From an uncultured Schumannella sp. (GTDB taxonomy: Bacteria; Actinomycetota; Actinomycetes; Actinomycetales; Microbacteriaceae): DNA of 64,000 bases. Positions 19,009 to 25,924 of the stretch are shown here, one piece after another. The DNA lies in NCBI RefSeq assembly GCF_905479755.1, contig NZ_CAJQNT010000029.1, positions 1 through 64,000 on the forward strand. The letters run 5' to 3'. The number at the start of each line of letters is the position of its first letter. Positions within the stretch are counted from its first letter, which is position 1. The notes below the pieces were generated by a model that saw only the letters and a list, made by a program, of their open reading frames with translations, did not search any database and was not told the origin of the DNA. The translations under genes were made by a program, and so were the position numbers.

Positions 19009-19824
19009 ATGGCAGACGCAGTGGTCAAGAAGGTCCGTACTCGGCATTTCCAGAATGCCAAGGAACAGGGAATCAAGATCACCGGGCTCACCAGCTACGA
19101 CGTGCTCACGGCGGGGATCTTCGACCGCGCCGGGATCGACTTCCTCTTGGTCGGCGACTCCGCCGGCAACACGGTGCTCGGCTACGACACCACCATTCCG
19201 GTGACGATCGACGAGCTGATCCCGTTGACGCGCGGTGTGGTGAGCGCCGTCAAGCGCGCCTTCGTCGTCGCCGACATGCCGTTCGGCTCCTACGAGACTG
19301 GGCCCGACGAAGCACTGCACACGGCATTCCGCTTCATGAAGGAGACCGGCGCCCACGCCGTCAAGCTCGAAGGCGGTGAGCGCAGTGCCGAGCAGATCCG
19401 CCGCATCGTCTCGGCCGGCATCCCCGTGATGGCGCACATCGGCTTCACCCCGCAGAGCGAGCACCAACTCGGCGGCCACGTGATCCAGGGGCGCGGCGAC
19501 CGCGCCGATCAGCTGCTCGCCGACGCGCACGCGGTCGAGGCCGCGGGCGCCTTCGCCGTAGTGCTGGAGATGGTGCCGTCGTCCGTCGCCGCGCGCGTCA
19601 CGAAGGAGCTCTCGATCCCGACGATCAGCGTCGGCGCCGGTCCGCACACCGACGGCCAGCTCCTGGTCTGGACCGATTGGGCGGGGCTCACGACCGGCCG
19701 CATCCCCAAGTTCGTCAAGCAGTACGCCAATGTGGCCCAGGTGCTGACGGATGCCGCCACCGCATTCGTCGCGGACGTCACGGCGGGCGCCTACCCGGCC
19801 CCCGAGCACGAGTACGAGGAGTAA
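19009..19824 (+). CDS. panB: 3-methyl-2-oxobutanoate hydroxymethyltransferase
   Basis: 271 residues. PanB converts alpha-ketoisovalerate to ketopantoate with methylene-tetrahydrofolate, the first committed step to pantothenate and CoA. The sequence shows the family blocks ITGLTSYD, LLVGDSAGN with the metal-binding Asp, VVADMPFGSYE, AVKLEGG, MAHIGFTPQS and VVLEMVP with the catalytic Glu. The length is normal. The gene is probably leaderless and is convergent with the small gene at 19825. Confidence 0.97.
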   Translation: MADAVVKKVRTRHFQNAKEQGIKITGLTSYDVLTAGIFDRAGIDFLLVGDSAGNTVLGYDTTIPVTIDELIPLTRGVVSAVKRAFVVADMPFGSYETGPDEALHTAFRFMKETGAHAVKLEGGERSAEQIRRIVSAGIPVMAHIGFTPQSEHQLGGHVIQGRGDRADQLLADAHAVEAAGAFAVVLEMVPSSVAARVTKELSIPTISVGAGPHTDGQLLVWTDWAGLTTGRIPKFVKQYANVAQVLTDAATAFVADVTAGAYPAPEHEYEE

Positions 19825-20010
19825 CTAGGCGTCCTCGCCGCGCTCCTCGGCCGCCCAGGCCCGCGCGCGCTCCCGCGCGATTTCGGGCGCGCGCGCCGCC
19901 TCGTCGCGGCTCCCGAACGGCCCGTCTCGATCGGATCCGAGCGACTGCGGCCCCTCCTCGACTTCGCCGGTCTTGTGGTTGTACCACCATTGCGTCGTGT
20001 GCTCCGTCAT
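19825..20010 (-). CDS. Small hypothetical protein (SPOR-like family)
   Basis: 61 residues. It begins MTEHTTQWWYNHKTGEVEEG and ends in a charged Ala/Arg/Glu-rich helix. This family recurs next to map and panB in Microbacteriaceae and is often labelled SPOR-domain-like; no function is known. A TAGGGT hexamer lies 6 bases before the ATG, which supports a real, leaderless gene. Its stop abuts the panB stop. Confidence 0.7.
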   Translation of the reverse strand: MTEHTTQWWYNHKTGEVEEGPQSLGSDRDGPFGSRDEAARAPEIARERARAWAAEERGEDA

Positions 20011-20016
20011 GTCCCG

Positions 20017-20022
20017 ACCCTA
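20017..20022 (-). promoter_or_regulatory. -10 hexamer of the small SPOR-like gene
   Basis: Minus-strand TAGGGT, 6 bases, ATG at 20010. It runs away from the map promoter at 20092. Confidence 0.5.
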
Positions 20023-20091
20023 CGCCCGGCTCGAGCCGCGGCGAAGGCCTCGGCCACCTTCGGCGCCGACGGGCACGCCGATCGCGCCCGG

Positions 20092-20097
20092 TAGACT
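20092..20097 (+). promoter_or_regulatory. -10 hexamer of leaderless map
   Basis: TAGACT, 6 bases, ATG at 20104; no ribosome binding site is visible. Confidence 0.6.
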
Positions 20098-20103
20098 CGC
20101 GGC

Positions 20104-20988
20104 ATGCCTCGGGACAACGCCGGACACCTCGTTCCCGGGGTGGTCTCCCCCGAACGTCGCGTGCCGCGCCACATTTCGCGCCCGGAGTACGTCGGCAAGT
20201 CCGGCCCCGCCCCCTTCACCGGTTCGGACGTGTACAGCGCGGCCGAGGTCGAACGCATCCGCACCAGCGGGCGCATCGCGGCCCAGGCGGTCGAGGCCGT
20301 CGGCGCGGCGATCCGGCCGGGCGTCACGACCGAAGAACTCGATGTCGTCGCGCACGAGTTCCTGATCGCGCACGACGCCTACCCCTCGACGCTCGGCTAC
20401 CGCGGCTTCCCGAAATCCTGTTGCACCTCCCTCAATGAGGTGATCTGCCATGGGATTCCGGATGACACCGTGCTCGTCGACGGTGACCTCATCAACATCG
20501 ATATCACGGCGTTCCACGACGGCATGCACGGCGACCTCAACAAGACTTTTCTTGTCGGGAACGCCGCTGCGGACGTCGTCGACCTCGTCGAGCGGACCCG
20601 CGAGGCACTCGCCCGGGGCATCAAGGCGGTCGCTCCCGGCCGCCCGGTCAACGTGATTGGGCGCGCGATCGAGAGCTACGCCAAGCGTTTCGGCTACGGC
20701 GTGGTCCGCGACTTCACGGGGCACGGCGTCGGCGCGGCGTTCCACTCCGGCCTCGTGATCCCGCACTATGACGCCGCGCCCGCGCACGACCAGCAGATCG
20801 AGGTGGGCATGGTCTTCACGATCGAGCCGATGCTCACGCTCGGCACCGTGGAGCAGCCCGGCCGCATCGCGTGGGACGAATGGGACGACGGCTGGACCGT
20901 CGTCACTCGCGATCGCGCCCTGACGGCGCAGTTCGAACACACCCTCGTCGTCACCGAGCGCGGTGCCGACATCTTGACCTTGCCCTAG
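20104..20988 (+). CDS. map: Type I methionine aminopeptidase
   Basis: 294 residues. It removes the initiator Met after deformylation by Def (gene at 49125). The pita-bread metal ligands are present in [15 protein letters not shown] (two Asp), GHGVGAAFH (His), FTIEPML (Glu) and FEHTLVV (Glu), together with CHGIPDD. An N-terminal extension of about 45 residues ([18 protein letters not shown]) resembles the SH3-binding-type extension of actinobacterial MetAPs. The polyphosphate glucokinase gene follows after 15 bases and may be co-transcribed. Confidence 0.96.
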   Translation: MPRDNAGHLVPGVVSPERRVPRHISRPEYVGKSGPAPFTGSDVYSAAEVERIRTSGRIAAQAVEAVGAAIRPGVTTEELDVVAHEFLIAHDAYPSTLGYRGFPKSCCTSLNEVICHGIPDDTVLVDGDLINIDITAFHDGMHGDLNKTFLVGNAAADVVDLVERTREALARGIKAVAPGRPVNVIGRAIESYAKRFGYGVVRDFTGHGVGAAFHSGLVIPHYDAAPAHDQQIEVGMVFTIEPMLTLGTVEQPGRIAWDEWDDGWTVVTRDRALTAQFEHTLVVTERGADILTLP

Positions 20989-21003
20989 AAAGGCGATGAC
21001 CTC

Positions 21004-21762
21004 ATGAGCACTCTCGCGATCGGCGTCGACATCGGCGGTACCGGCATCAAGGGCGCGCTCGTCGACGTCGAGACCGGCGAGCTGGTGAGTGCGCGCGAGA
21101 AGATCGCCACGCCGCAGGGCGGCCGCCCCGACGACATTCTCGCCGCGACCGTCGAGCTAGTCTCGCGCTTCGACGCCTCCGCCGACGGCGTGCCGATCGG
21201 CGTCACGTTCCCCGCGGTCGTCCGCGATGGCCGCACGATGACGGCGGCCAACGTGTCGAAGGAGTGGGTGGGGCTGAAGGCCGAGGCGCTGTTCGAAAAG
21301 GCTCTCGGGCGCGACATCCACTTCGTCAACGACGCCGACGCCGCCGGCTACGCGGAGGCCCGCTACGGGGCGGCCCGGGGCATCCCCGGACTCGTGATCC
21401 TCACGACCCTCGGAACCGGCATCGGAAGCGCGTTCCTGTACAACGGCGAGCTCATTCCAAACACCGAACTCGGGCACCTCGAGATCGATGGACGCGTCGC
21501 CGAGAAGCGCGCCTCGAATGCGGTGCGCGAGAAGCGTCGGCTCAGCTGGAAGACCTGGTCGAAACGCCTGACACGCTTCTACGGACACGTCGAGTCACTG
21601 TTCTCCCCCGACCTGTTCATCGTCGGGGGCGGCGTGAGCAAGCAGCACGCCGAGTTCCTGCCGCTGATCAAGGTCACGACACCGTTGGTGCCGGCGACGC
21701 TGCGCAATAACGCCGGCATCCTCGGCGCCGCCGCGCTCGCGGCAAAACCCCGGAGCGCGTAG
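21004..21762 (+). CDS. ppgK: Polyphosphate glucokinase (ROK family)
   Basis: 252 residues. It phosphorylates glucose using polyphosphate and/or ATP. The nucleotide-binding signature [15 protein letters not shown] opens the protein, followed by GVTFPAVV, the active-site [27 protein letters not shown] and the [11 protein letters not shown] block. The short length and the absence of the ROK zinc-binding Cys cluster fit PpgK rather than an ATP-only glucokinase. GAAAGG eight bases before the ATG provides the ribosome site. Confidence 0.92.
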   Translation: MSTLAIGVDIGGTGIKGALVDVETGELVSAREKIATPQGGRPDDILAATVELVSRFDASADGVPIGVTFPAVVRDGRTMTAANVSKEWVGLKAEALFEKALGRDIHFVNDADAAGYAEARYGAARGIPGLVILTTLGTGIGSAFLYNGELIPNTELGHLEIDGRVAEKRASNAVREKRRLSWKTWSKRLTRFYGHVESLFSPDLFIVGGGVSKQHAEFLPLIKVTTPLVPATLRNNAGILGAAALAAKPRSA

Positions 21763-21773
21763 CGCCCGGGGTT
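21746..21773. terminator. Hairpin between the ppgK and desaturase ends
   Basis: AACCCCGG and CCGGGGTT pair around a 12-base loop that contains the ppgK stop. The genes converge here, so it could act on both, but there is no strong T-run. Confidence 0.45.
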
Positions 21774-21795
21774 CGTCGCACTCCGACCGCCTGGG

Positions 21796-22893
21796 TTAGA
21801 CGCGGCGCAGGTTGCCCAACGCGGGGCAGTTGAACGGGTCACGCGCGTGCAGACCCACCCGGTTCATGTACTGGATGACGTTGATGTAGGAACGCCCGAC
21901 CGTCTGCTCGGTGTAGTCGATTCCCTCGATTCGGCAGTGCTCGCGCACCATCGCCCGTGCGCGCGCCAGGTGCGGGCGGGCCATGCTCGGGAACAGGTGG
22001 TGCTCGACCTGGTGGTTGAGCCCACCGAAGACGACCGTCGCCCAGGTGCCGCCGATGATATTGCGCGAGGTGAGTACCTGCTTGCGCAGGAAGTCGAGCT
22101 TCGTGCCGGCGGGAATCACGGGCATGCCGATGTGGTTCGGGGCGAACGCCGCACCCATGTAGAAGCCGAAGACGGCGAGCTGAACGCCGAGGAACGCGAA
22201 CGCCATCCCGAGCGGCAACACCAGGAACACCGCGGCGACGACGACGGCCAGGCGCGCGACGACGAGGGTGATCTCGAGCCAGCGGCGGTCGACCTTGCCG
22301 CGGCCGAAGATGTGGCCGATCGAGTGCACGTGCAAGTTGACGCCCTCAAACGTGAGGAGCGGGAAGAACAGGTAGCCCTGGCGGCGCACGATCGCGGCGC
22401 GCCACCCGCGCGTCGCGGCCGCATCCGCGTCGTAGAACGACACGGTGTCGGGATCGATGTCGGGGTCGCGACCGATCTGGTTCGGGTTGCCGTGGTGACG
22501 GGTGTGCTTCGTCATCCACCACGAGTAGCTGAGGCCGGCGACGCCGCTCGCGAGGATGCGACCGAGGCGGTCATTGGCCTTGCCCGACTCGAAGACCTGG
22601 CGGTGCGACGCCTCGTGACCGAGGAAGGCGAACTGGGTGAACACGATCCCGAGGGCCGCCGCGATCAACAGCTGGAACCAGCTGTCGCCGAGGAGGATGA
22701 ATCCCGCGATGCAGCCGCCGAGCGCGAGCACGAGCGTCGCGAGCAGGCTCATATAGAACACCCGACTGCGCTGAAGCAGACCCTCCTCACGGATCGACGC
22801 CAGAAGCGAGGTGTAGGTGCTCGTCGGGTGAGCTCGGTTCGGGTCGCGACGCGACGTTGAGCGCACCGGTCCGAGGGTAGAGGTTTCCGTCAT
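21796..22893 (-). CDS. Membrane fatty acid desaturase
   Basis: 365 residues. The three His boxes of the acyl-lipid/acyl-CoA desaturase family are present: GHEASH near residue 95, HTRHHGNP near residue 130, and HQVEHHLFP near residue 300; these bind the di-iron centre. Two pairs of membrane segments surround them. It introduces a double bond into membrane acyl chains, which fits cold adaptation beside a cold-shock gene. The ATG at 22893 has GAAGG upstream; a longer in-frame start at 22908 is less likely. Confidence 0.92.
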   Translation of the reverse strand: MTETSTLGPVRSTSRRDPNRAHPTSTYTSLLASIREEGLLQRSRVFYMSLLATLVLALGGCIAGFILLGDSWFQLLIAAALGIVFTQFAFLGHEASHRQVFESGKANDRLGRILASGVAGLSYSWWMTKHTRHHGNPNQIGRDPDIDPDTVSFYDADAAATRGWRAAIVRRQGYLFFPLLTFEGVNLHVHSIGHIFGRGKVDRRWLEITLVVARLAVVVAAVFLVLPLGMAFAFLGVQLAVFGFYMGAAFAPNHIGMPVIPAGTKLDFLRKQVLTSRNIIGGTWATVVFGGLNHQVEHHLFPSMARPHLARARAMVREHCRIEGIDYTEQTVGRSYINVIQYMNRVGLHARDPFNCPALGNLRRV

Positions 22894-23060
22894 GGCTGGC
22901 CTTCGCAAGTCAATTTCGACTTCTCAGCCGCCGGGGTGAGCGTGTGCTCTCAGATGCTTGATGCTATCGCGACCACCTGCCGATCCCCCGAGAATCGCGC
23001 GAGCAACCCCAATCGTTTACGACACCGTGATAAATCCGACATGAAATGTGACTGTCCCTC

Positions 23061-23074
23061 TGCACGTTCGTGCA
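23061..23074. promoter_or_regulatory. Palindrome in the cold-shock gene upstream region
   Basis: TGCACGTTCGTGCA is a perfect 6-bp inverted repeat 150 bases before the csp ATG. The 330 bases between the desaturase start and the csp start contain no convincing gene; they probably hold the two promoters and the long structured csp leader. The role of the palindrome is unknown. Confidence 0.35.
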
Positions 23075-23223
23075 CTAGCGTGGCTCACGAAGTTGTTGTG
23101 TTGCGCAGGATGTGCAGGCAGTGAGGCGCCGTCGGTGCCGTGCCGCCTTCATGAACGCGGAAGAAGAACACCGCGACGGACGGACGCGAAGTACGCGACC
23201 GGCAGTTCATGAAGGAAGTCACT

Positions 23224-23427
23224 ATGCCCACCGGCACCGTGAAGTGGTTCAACGCCGAAAAGGGATTCGGGTTCATTACCCCCGATGACGGCAGCCAGGA
23301 CCTGTTCGCCCACTACTCCGCGATCGAGGCCAAGGGATACCGCAGCCTCGAAGAGGGCCAGCGCGTCGAATTCGACGTCGCTCAGGGCCCGAAGGGGCCC
23401 CAGGCCTCGGCCATCAAGCTGGCCTGA
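23224..23427 (+). CDS. Cold-shock protein, CspA family
   Basis: 67 residues forming a single cold-shock domain: [18 protein letters not shown] contains RNP1 (KGFGFI) and DLFAHYSAI is the RNP2 equivalent. It binds single-stranded RNA and DNA as a chaperone. GAAGGAAG five bases upstream selects the ATG at 23224 over a start five codons earlier. The leader is probably long, as is usual for thermoregulated csp mRNAs. Confidence 0.95.
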   Translation: MPTGTVKWFNAEKGFGFITPDDGSQDLFAHYSAIEAKGYRSLEEGQRVEFDVAQGPKGPQASAIKLA

Positions 23428-23444
23428 GTCTCGCACTCACTCTG

Positions 23445-23478
23445 AAAAGCGTCGCCCGGTTCGCCGGGCGGCGCTTTT
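23445..23478 (+). terminator. Rho-independent terminator of csp
   Basis: AAAAGCG(T)CGCCCGG, a TTCG tetraloop and CCGGGCGGCGCTTTT form a long stem 17 bases after the csp stop with flanking A and T runs. It could serve both strands, and it is also downstream of rnpB. Confidence 0.85.
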
Positions 23479-23503
23479 CGCTTGCCCACAGCGGGCGCCT
23501 GAG

Positions 23504-23879
23504 GTGAACGGGTCGACCGATACGCCGGGTTCTGTCGTCGCCCCGAAGGGCTCCGGACGGCCATCTATCTCGGACGTGCGTTGCCGCACATCTCTAGCGG
23601 TCTACCCGGGAACTCGGCGAGCCGCCTCAACGTTCCCTGTCTGACCTTGCTCCAGGCGAGGTTTACCCAGCGAGCCCGATCACTCGGGCTCCTGGTGGTC
23701 TCTTACACCACCGTTTCACCCTTACCGCGGCCGAAGCCGAGGCGGTCTGCTTTCTGTTGCACTTTCTCGCGGATTGCTCCGGGTGGGTGTTACCCACCGC
23801 CCTGCTCTGTGGAGCCCGGACGTTCCTCGGCAGTCGCCCCGAAAGACGCCTGACGCGACCGTCTGGTCGGCCCGTTCAC
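23504..23879 (-). ncRNA. rnpB: RNase P RNA, bacterial type A
   Basis: The catalytic RNA that trims tRNA 5' leaders. On the minus strand the conserved P3-P4 core reads GAGGAACGTCCGGGCTCC..CAGAGCAGGG, and GAAACGGTGGTGTAAGAG and AGATAGATGGCCG near the 3' end are also diagnostic. P1 forms between the ends (GAACGGG with CCCGTTC and CCGACC with GGTCG). The 5' end at 23879 is set by P1 and by a TACCCT hexamer 7 bases upstream; the ends are accurate to a few bases. Confidence 0.95.
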
Positions 23880-23886
23880 TTCGACA

Positions 23887-23892
23887 AGGGTA
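23887..23892 (-). promoter_or_regulatory. -10 hexamer of rnpB
   Basis: TACCCT on the minus strand, 7 bases before the predicted RNA 5' end. It sits just beyond the rnhA stop, so the -35 region lies in the rnhA coding sequence. Confidence 0.5.
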
Positions 23893-23895
23893 CCG

Positions 23896-24333
23896 CTAGC
23901 GACGGAAGTCGCGACGCGAGTCCATGACCTCATTCGCGAGCTTGTCGGCGCGCGAATTCTCGGCTCGCGGAATCCACTCGAACGCCACCGGTGTGCCGGT
24001 GAGCACCTGGCGGGCTTCGGCCGCCAGCGCCGCCATGTCGGGATGCTTGATCTTCCACCGACCGGACATCTGTTCCACCACGAGCTTCGAATCCATGCGA
24101 ACGCGCAGCACCGCCTCCGGGTCCAGCTCGATCGCGGCGCGCACCCCCGCGATCATGCCCTTGTACTCGGCCACGTTGTTGCTCGCGATGCCGACGTAGA
24201 GTCCCAGCTCGGCGAGCACCTCCCCCGTTGCGGCATCGATGACGAGCGCGCCGCTCCCGGCCTGCCCGGGGTTGCCGCGCGATCCGCCATCCGCTTCGAC
24301 GATCAATTCACGGACGCCGCCGCTCGTTGTCAC
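23896..24333 (-). CDS. rnhA: Ribonuclease HI
   Basis: 145 residues. It cleaves the RNA of RNA-DNA hybrids. The catalytic acids are Asp15 (EADGGSRGN), Glu56 (NNVAEYKG), Asp81 (RMDSKLVVEQM) and Asp130 (SRADKLAN). The GTG start at 24333 overlaps the upstream stop (GTGA), so it is translationally coupled to the coiled-coil gene; a longer in-frame start at 24381 lies inside that gene. This compact form resembles the RNase H domain that some actinobacteria fuse to CobC-like phosphatase; no phosphatase domain is present here. Confidence 0.92.
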   Translation of the reverse strand: MTTSGGVRELIVEADGGSRGNPGQAGSGALVIDAATGEVLAELGLYVGIASNNVAEYKGMIAGVRAAIELDPEAVLRVRMDSKLVVEQMSGRWKIKHPDMAALAAEARQVLTGTPVAFEWIPRAENSRADKLANEVMDSRRDFRR

Positions 24334-25070
24334 AGCCCGGACTCCGCCGTGCGGATCAGCACGGCGTTCGAATCGGGGCACAACAGCACCGCGTCGGGGG
24401 CCGCCGCACGAACCGCGCCGAGATCGGTGGAGTTCAGCGCCACCCCGCTCGCGCTCGAGACGCCGCCGCGCAGCAGCGACGCTCCGACGCCGTAGCGTTC
24501 GCGCTGCTTCTCGTAGAGGGCGAGCAGATCTGCCGGAACCTTGCCCGCGACGGTCGCGCGGTTGGCTTCCGCATGCCGCCGGTCCGCGGCGAGGGCGTCG
24601 AGAGCCGCATCCCTCGCGGCAACCGCGGTCGCGATGCGCTCGTCGAGCTCGGCCAGTTCGGCGCGGGTGGCCGCCAGTTCGGCGTCGCGCGCCTCCGCTG
24701 CCTCCATCACGGCGAGCTCGATGTCCTCGAGGTCGGACTTGCGATTCGCGAGCGCCGCGAGCTCCTGCTCGAAGGCCTGAATGTCTTTGACCGAGCTGCT
24801 GGACTGCAAACGTTCCCGGTCGCGCGCGATCCGAGCATCGACCACCTCGACATCGGACTCGGTTCGTCGCAGCTCGAGCTTGGCGTCCTCGGCCGCTCCG
24901 GTCTGCTCGATGGCGCGCCGCTGGATCGCCTCACGTGCCGCGGTGAGTTCGGTGACGACGCTCGCCTCCGGCAGGGTCGAGGCGCGATGCGCCAGCTGCT
25001 GAAGCTTCGTGTCGAGCGCCTGTAGATCAAGCAGCAGGGCCTGATCCTCGGGGGCTGCCGTCAACGCCAT
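24330..25070 (-). CDS. Coiled-coil protein with degenerate C-terminal zinc ribbon
   Basis: 246 residues. A long antiparallel coiled coil (about residues 10-180, many heptads of Leu, Ala and Glu) ends in the region where relatives carry a four-Cys zinc ribbon. Here the first Cys pair is replaced (GGVSSASGVAL) and only one Cys remains of the second (LLCPDSNAVLIRT). Metal binding is therefore lost while the fold is probably kept. The family is a conserved nucleic-acid-associated group of unknown role, often next to nif3 and rnhA as here. The Nif3 gene ends 13 bases upstream. Confidence 0.85.
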   Translation of the reverse strand: MALTAAPEDQALLLDLQALDTKLQQLAHRASTLPEASVVTELTAAREAIQRRAIEQTGAAEDAKLELRRTESDVEVVDARIARDRERLQSSSSVKDIQAFEQELAALANRKSDLEDIELAVMEAAEARDAELAATRAELAELDERIATAVAARDAALDALAADRRHAEANRATVAGKVPADLLALYEKQRERYGVGASLLRGGVSSASGVALNSTDLGAVRAAAPDAVLLCPDSNAVLIRTAESGL

Positions 25071-25083
25071 GATTTCTCCTTCA

Positions 25084-25902
25084 TTACACGATCGCAAAGT
25101 CCCACGGGTCGGTGCGCACGTCGCTGACGAGCACCTCCACCGTCGGGAGCGCGGCGCGCAGTTGCGCCGCCGCCGTATCCAGCCACAACCACTCGCTCGC
25201 CCAGTGCGAGACATCCAACAAAGCAGGCCCGCCGCGAAGCCGCGCAGCTTCGCGCGCCTCGGAGGCAGGGTGGTGGCGCAAGTCACTCGTGATGTAGACG
25301 TCCGCCGAGCGGACACTCGGATGAGCCAGGAACGAGTCGCCCGAGCCCGCACACAGCGCGACCGTGGCAACCGGTTGATCGAACTCCCCTGAGGCGCGAA
25401 CGCCCTGCGCCGTCGCCGGCAGCACGTCGGCGAGAGCTCGCGCGAGAGCGCCGAGCGTCGTCGGCTCGGCCAGGCGCCCGACACGTCCGAGCCCCAGCTC
25501 CGCGTCGGCATCCGAAGGCACGATCGGGCGCACCTCGACGAGACCCAGACGCTCGGCAAGAACGGCCGAGGTGCCGCTCGCCACGATGTCGGCGTTCGTG
25601 TGGGCCGCGATCAGCGCGCACCCGCCGCGAATCAGACGGGAGACGACGGCACCCTTGTACGTGTCTTCGGCGACGGAGGTGACGCCGCGCAAGAACAGCG
25701 GGTGATGTGCGAGCAGCACCTGAGCCCCACCCGCGACGGCCTCGTCGGCGGTCTCGATGACGGCATCGACGGCGAGGAGGATCCGGGTGACCTCGGTCGC
25801 CGGATCGCCGGCCAGGAGTCCGGGAGCATCCCAGCCTTCGGCGGAGCCGATCGGCCAGAGCGACTCGACCGCATCCGTGACATCGGCGAGCGTGGGAGGC
25901 AT
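25084..25902 (-). CDS. Nif3-like dinuclear metal centre protein
   Basis: 272 residues. The family's metal ligands appear as LLAHHPLFLRG, ALIAAHTNADI, and late DLRHHPASEA and DVSHWASEW segments. Members form hexameric rings; some have been assigned GTP cyclohydrolase I type 2 or other hydrolase activities, so the substrate stays open. The ATG follows TAGACT by 6 bases. It heads the Nif3, coiled-coil, rnhA run. Confidence 0.92.
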   Translation of the reverse strand: MPPTLADVTDAVESLWPIGSAEGWDAPGLLAGDPATEVTRILLAVDAVIETADEAVAGGAQVLLAHHPLFLRGVTSVAEDTYKGAVVSRLIRGGCALIAAHTNADIVASGTSAVLAERLGLVEVRPIVPSDADAELGLGRVGRLAEPTTLGALARALADVLPATAQGVRASGEFDQPVATVALCAGSGDSFLAHPSVRSADVYITSDLRHHPASEAREAARLRGGPALLDVSHWASEWLWLDTAAAQLRAALPTVEVLVSDVRTDPWDFAIV

Positions 25903-25908
25903 CCTCCC

Positions 25909-25914
25909 AGTCTA
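25909..25914 (-). promoter_or_regulatory. -10 hexamer of the Nif3-like gene
   Basis: Minus-strand TAGACT, 6 bases (GGGAGG), then ATG at 25902. The purine-rich spacer could also serve as a ribosome site if a longer transcript exists. Confidence 0.5.
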
Positions 25915-25924
25915 CGAGGGAGGA

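Noticed and set aside
22936-23124. 62-codon open frame upstream of the cold-shock gene
   Set aside because: No ribosome site, mixed composition and no family resemblance; it overlaps the likely promoter and leader.
23285-23853. Open frames on both strands across the RNase P RNA
   Set aside because: The stretch is a complete type A RNase P RNA on the minus strand; the frames have no coding character.
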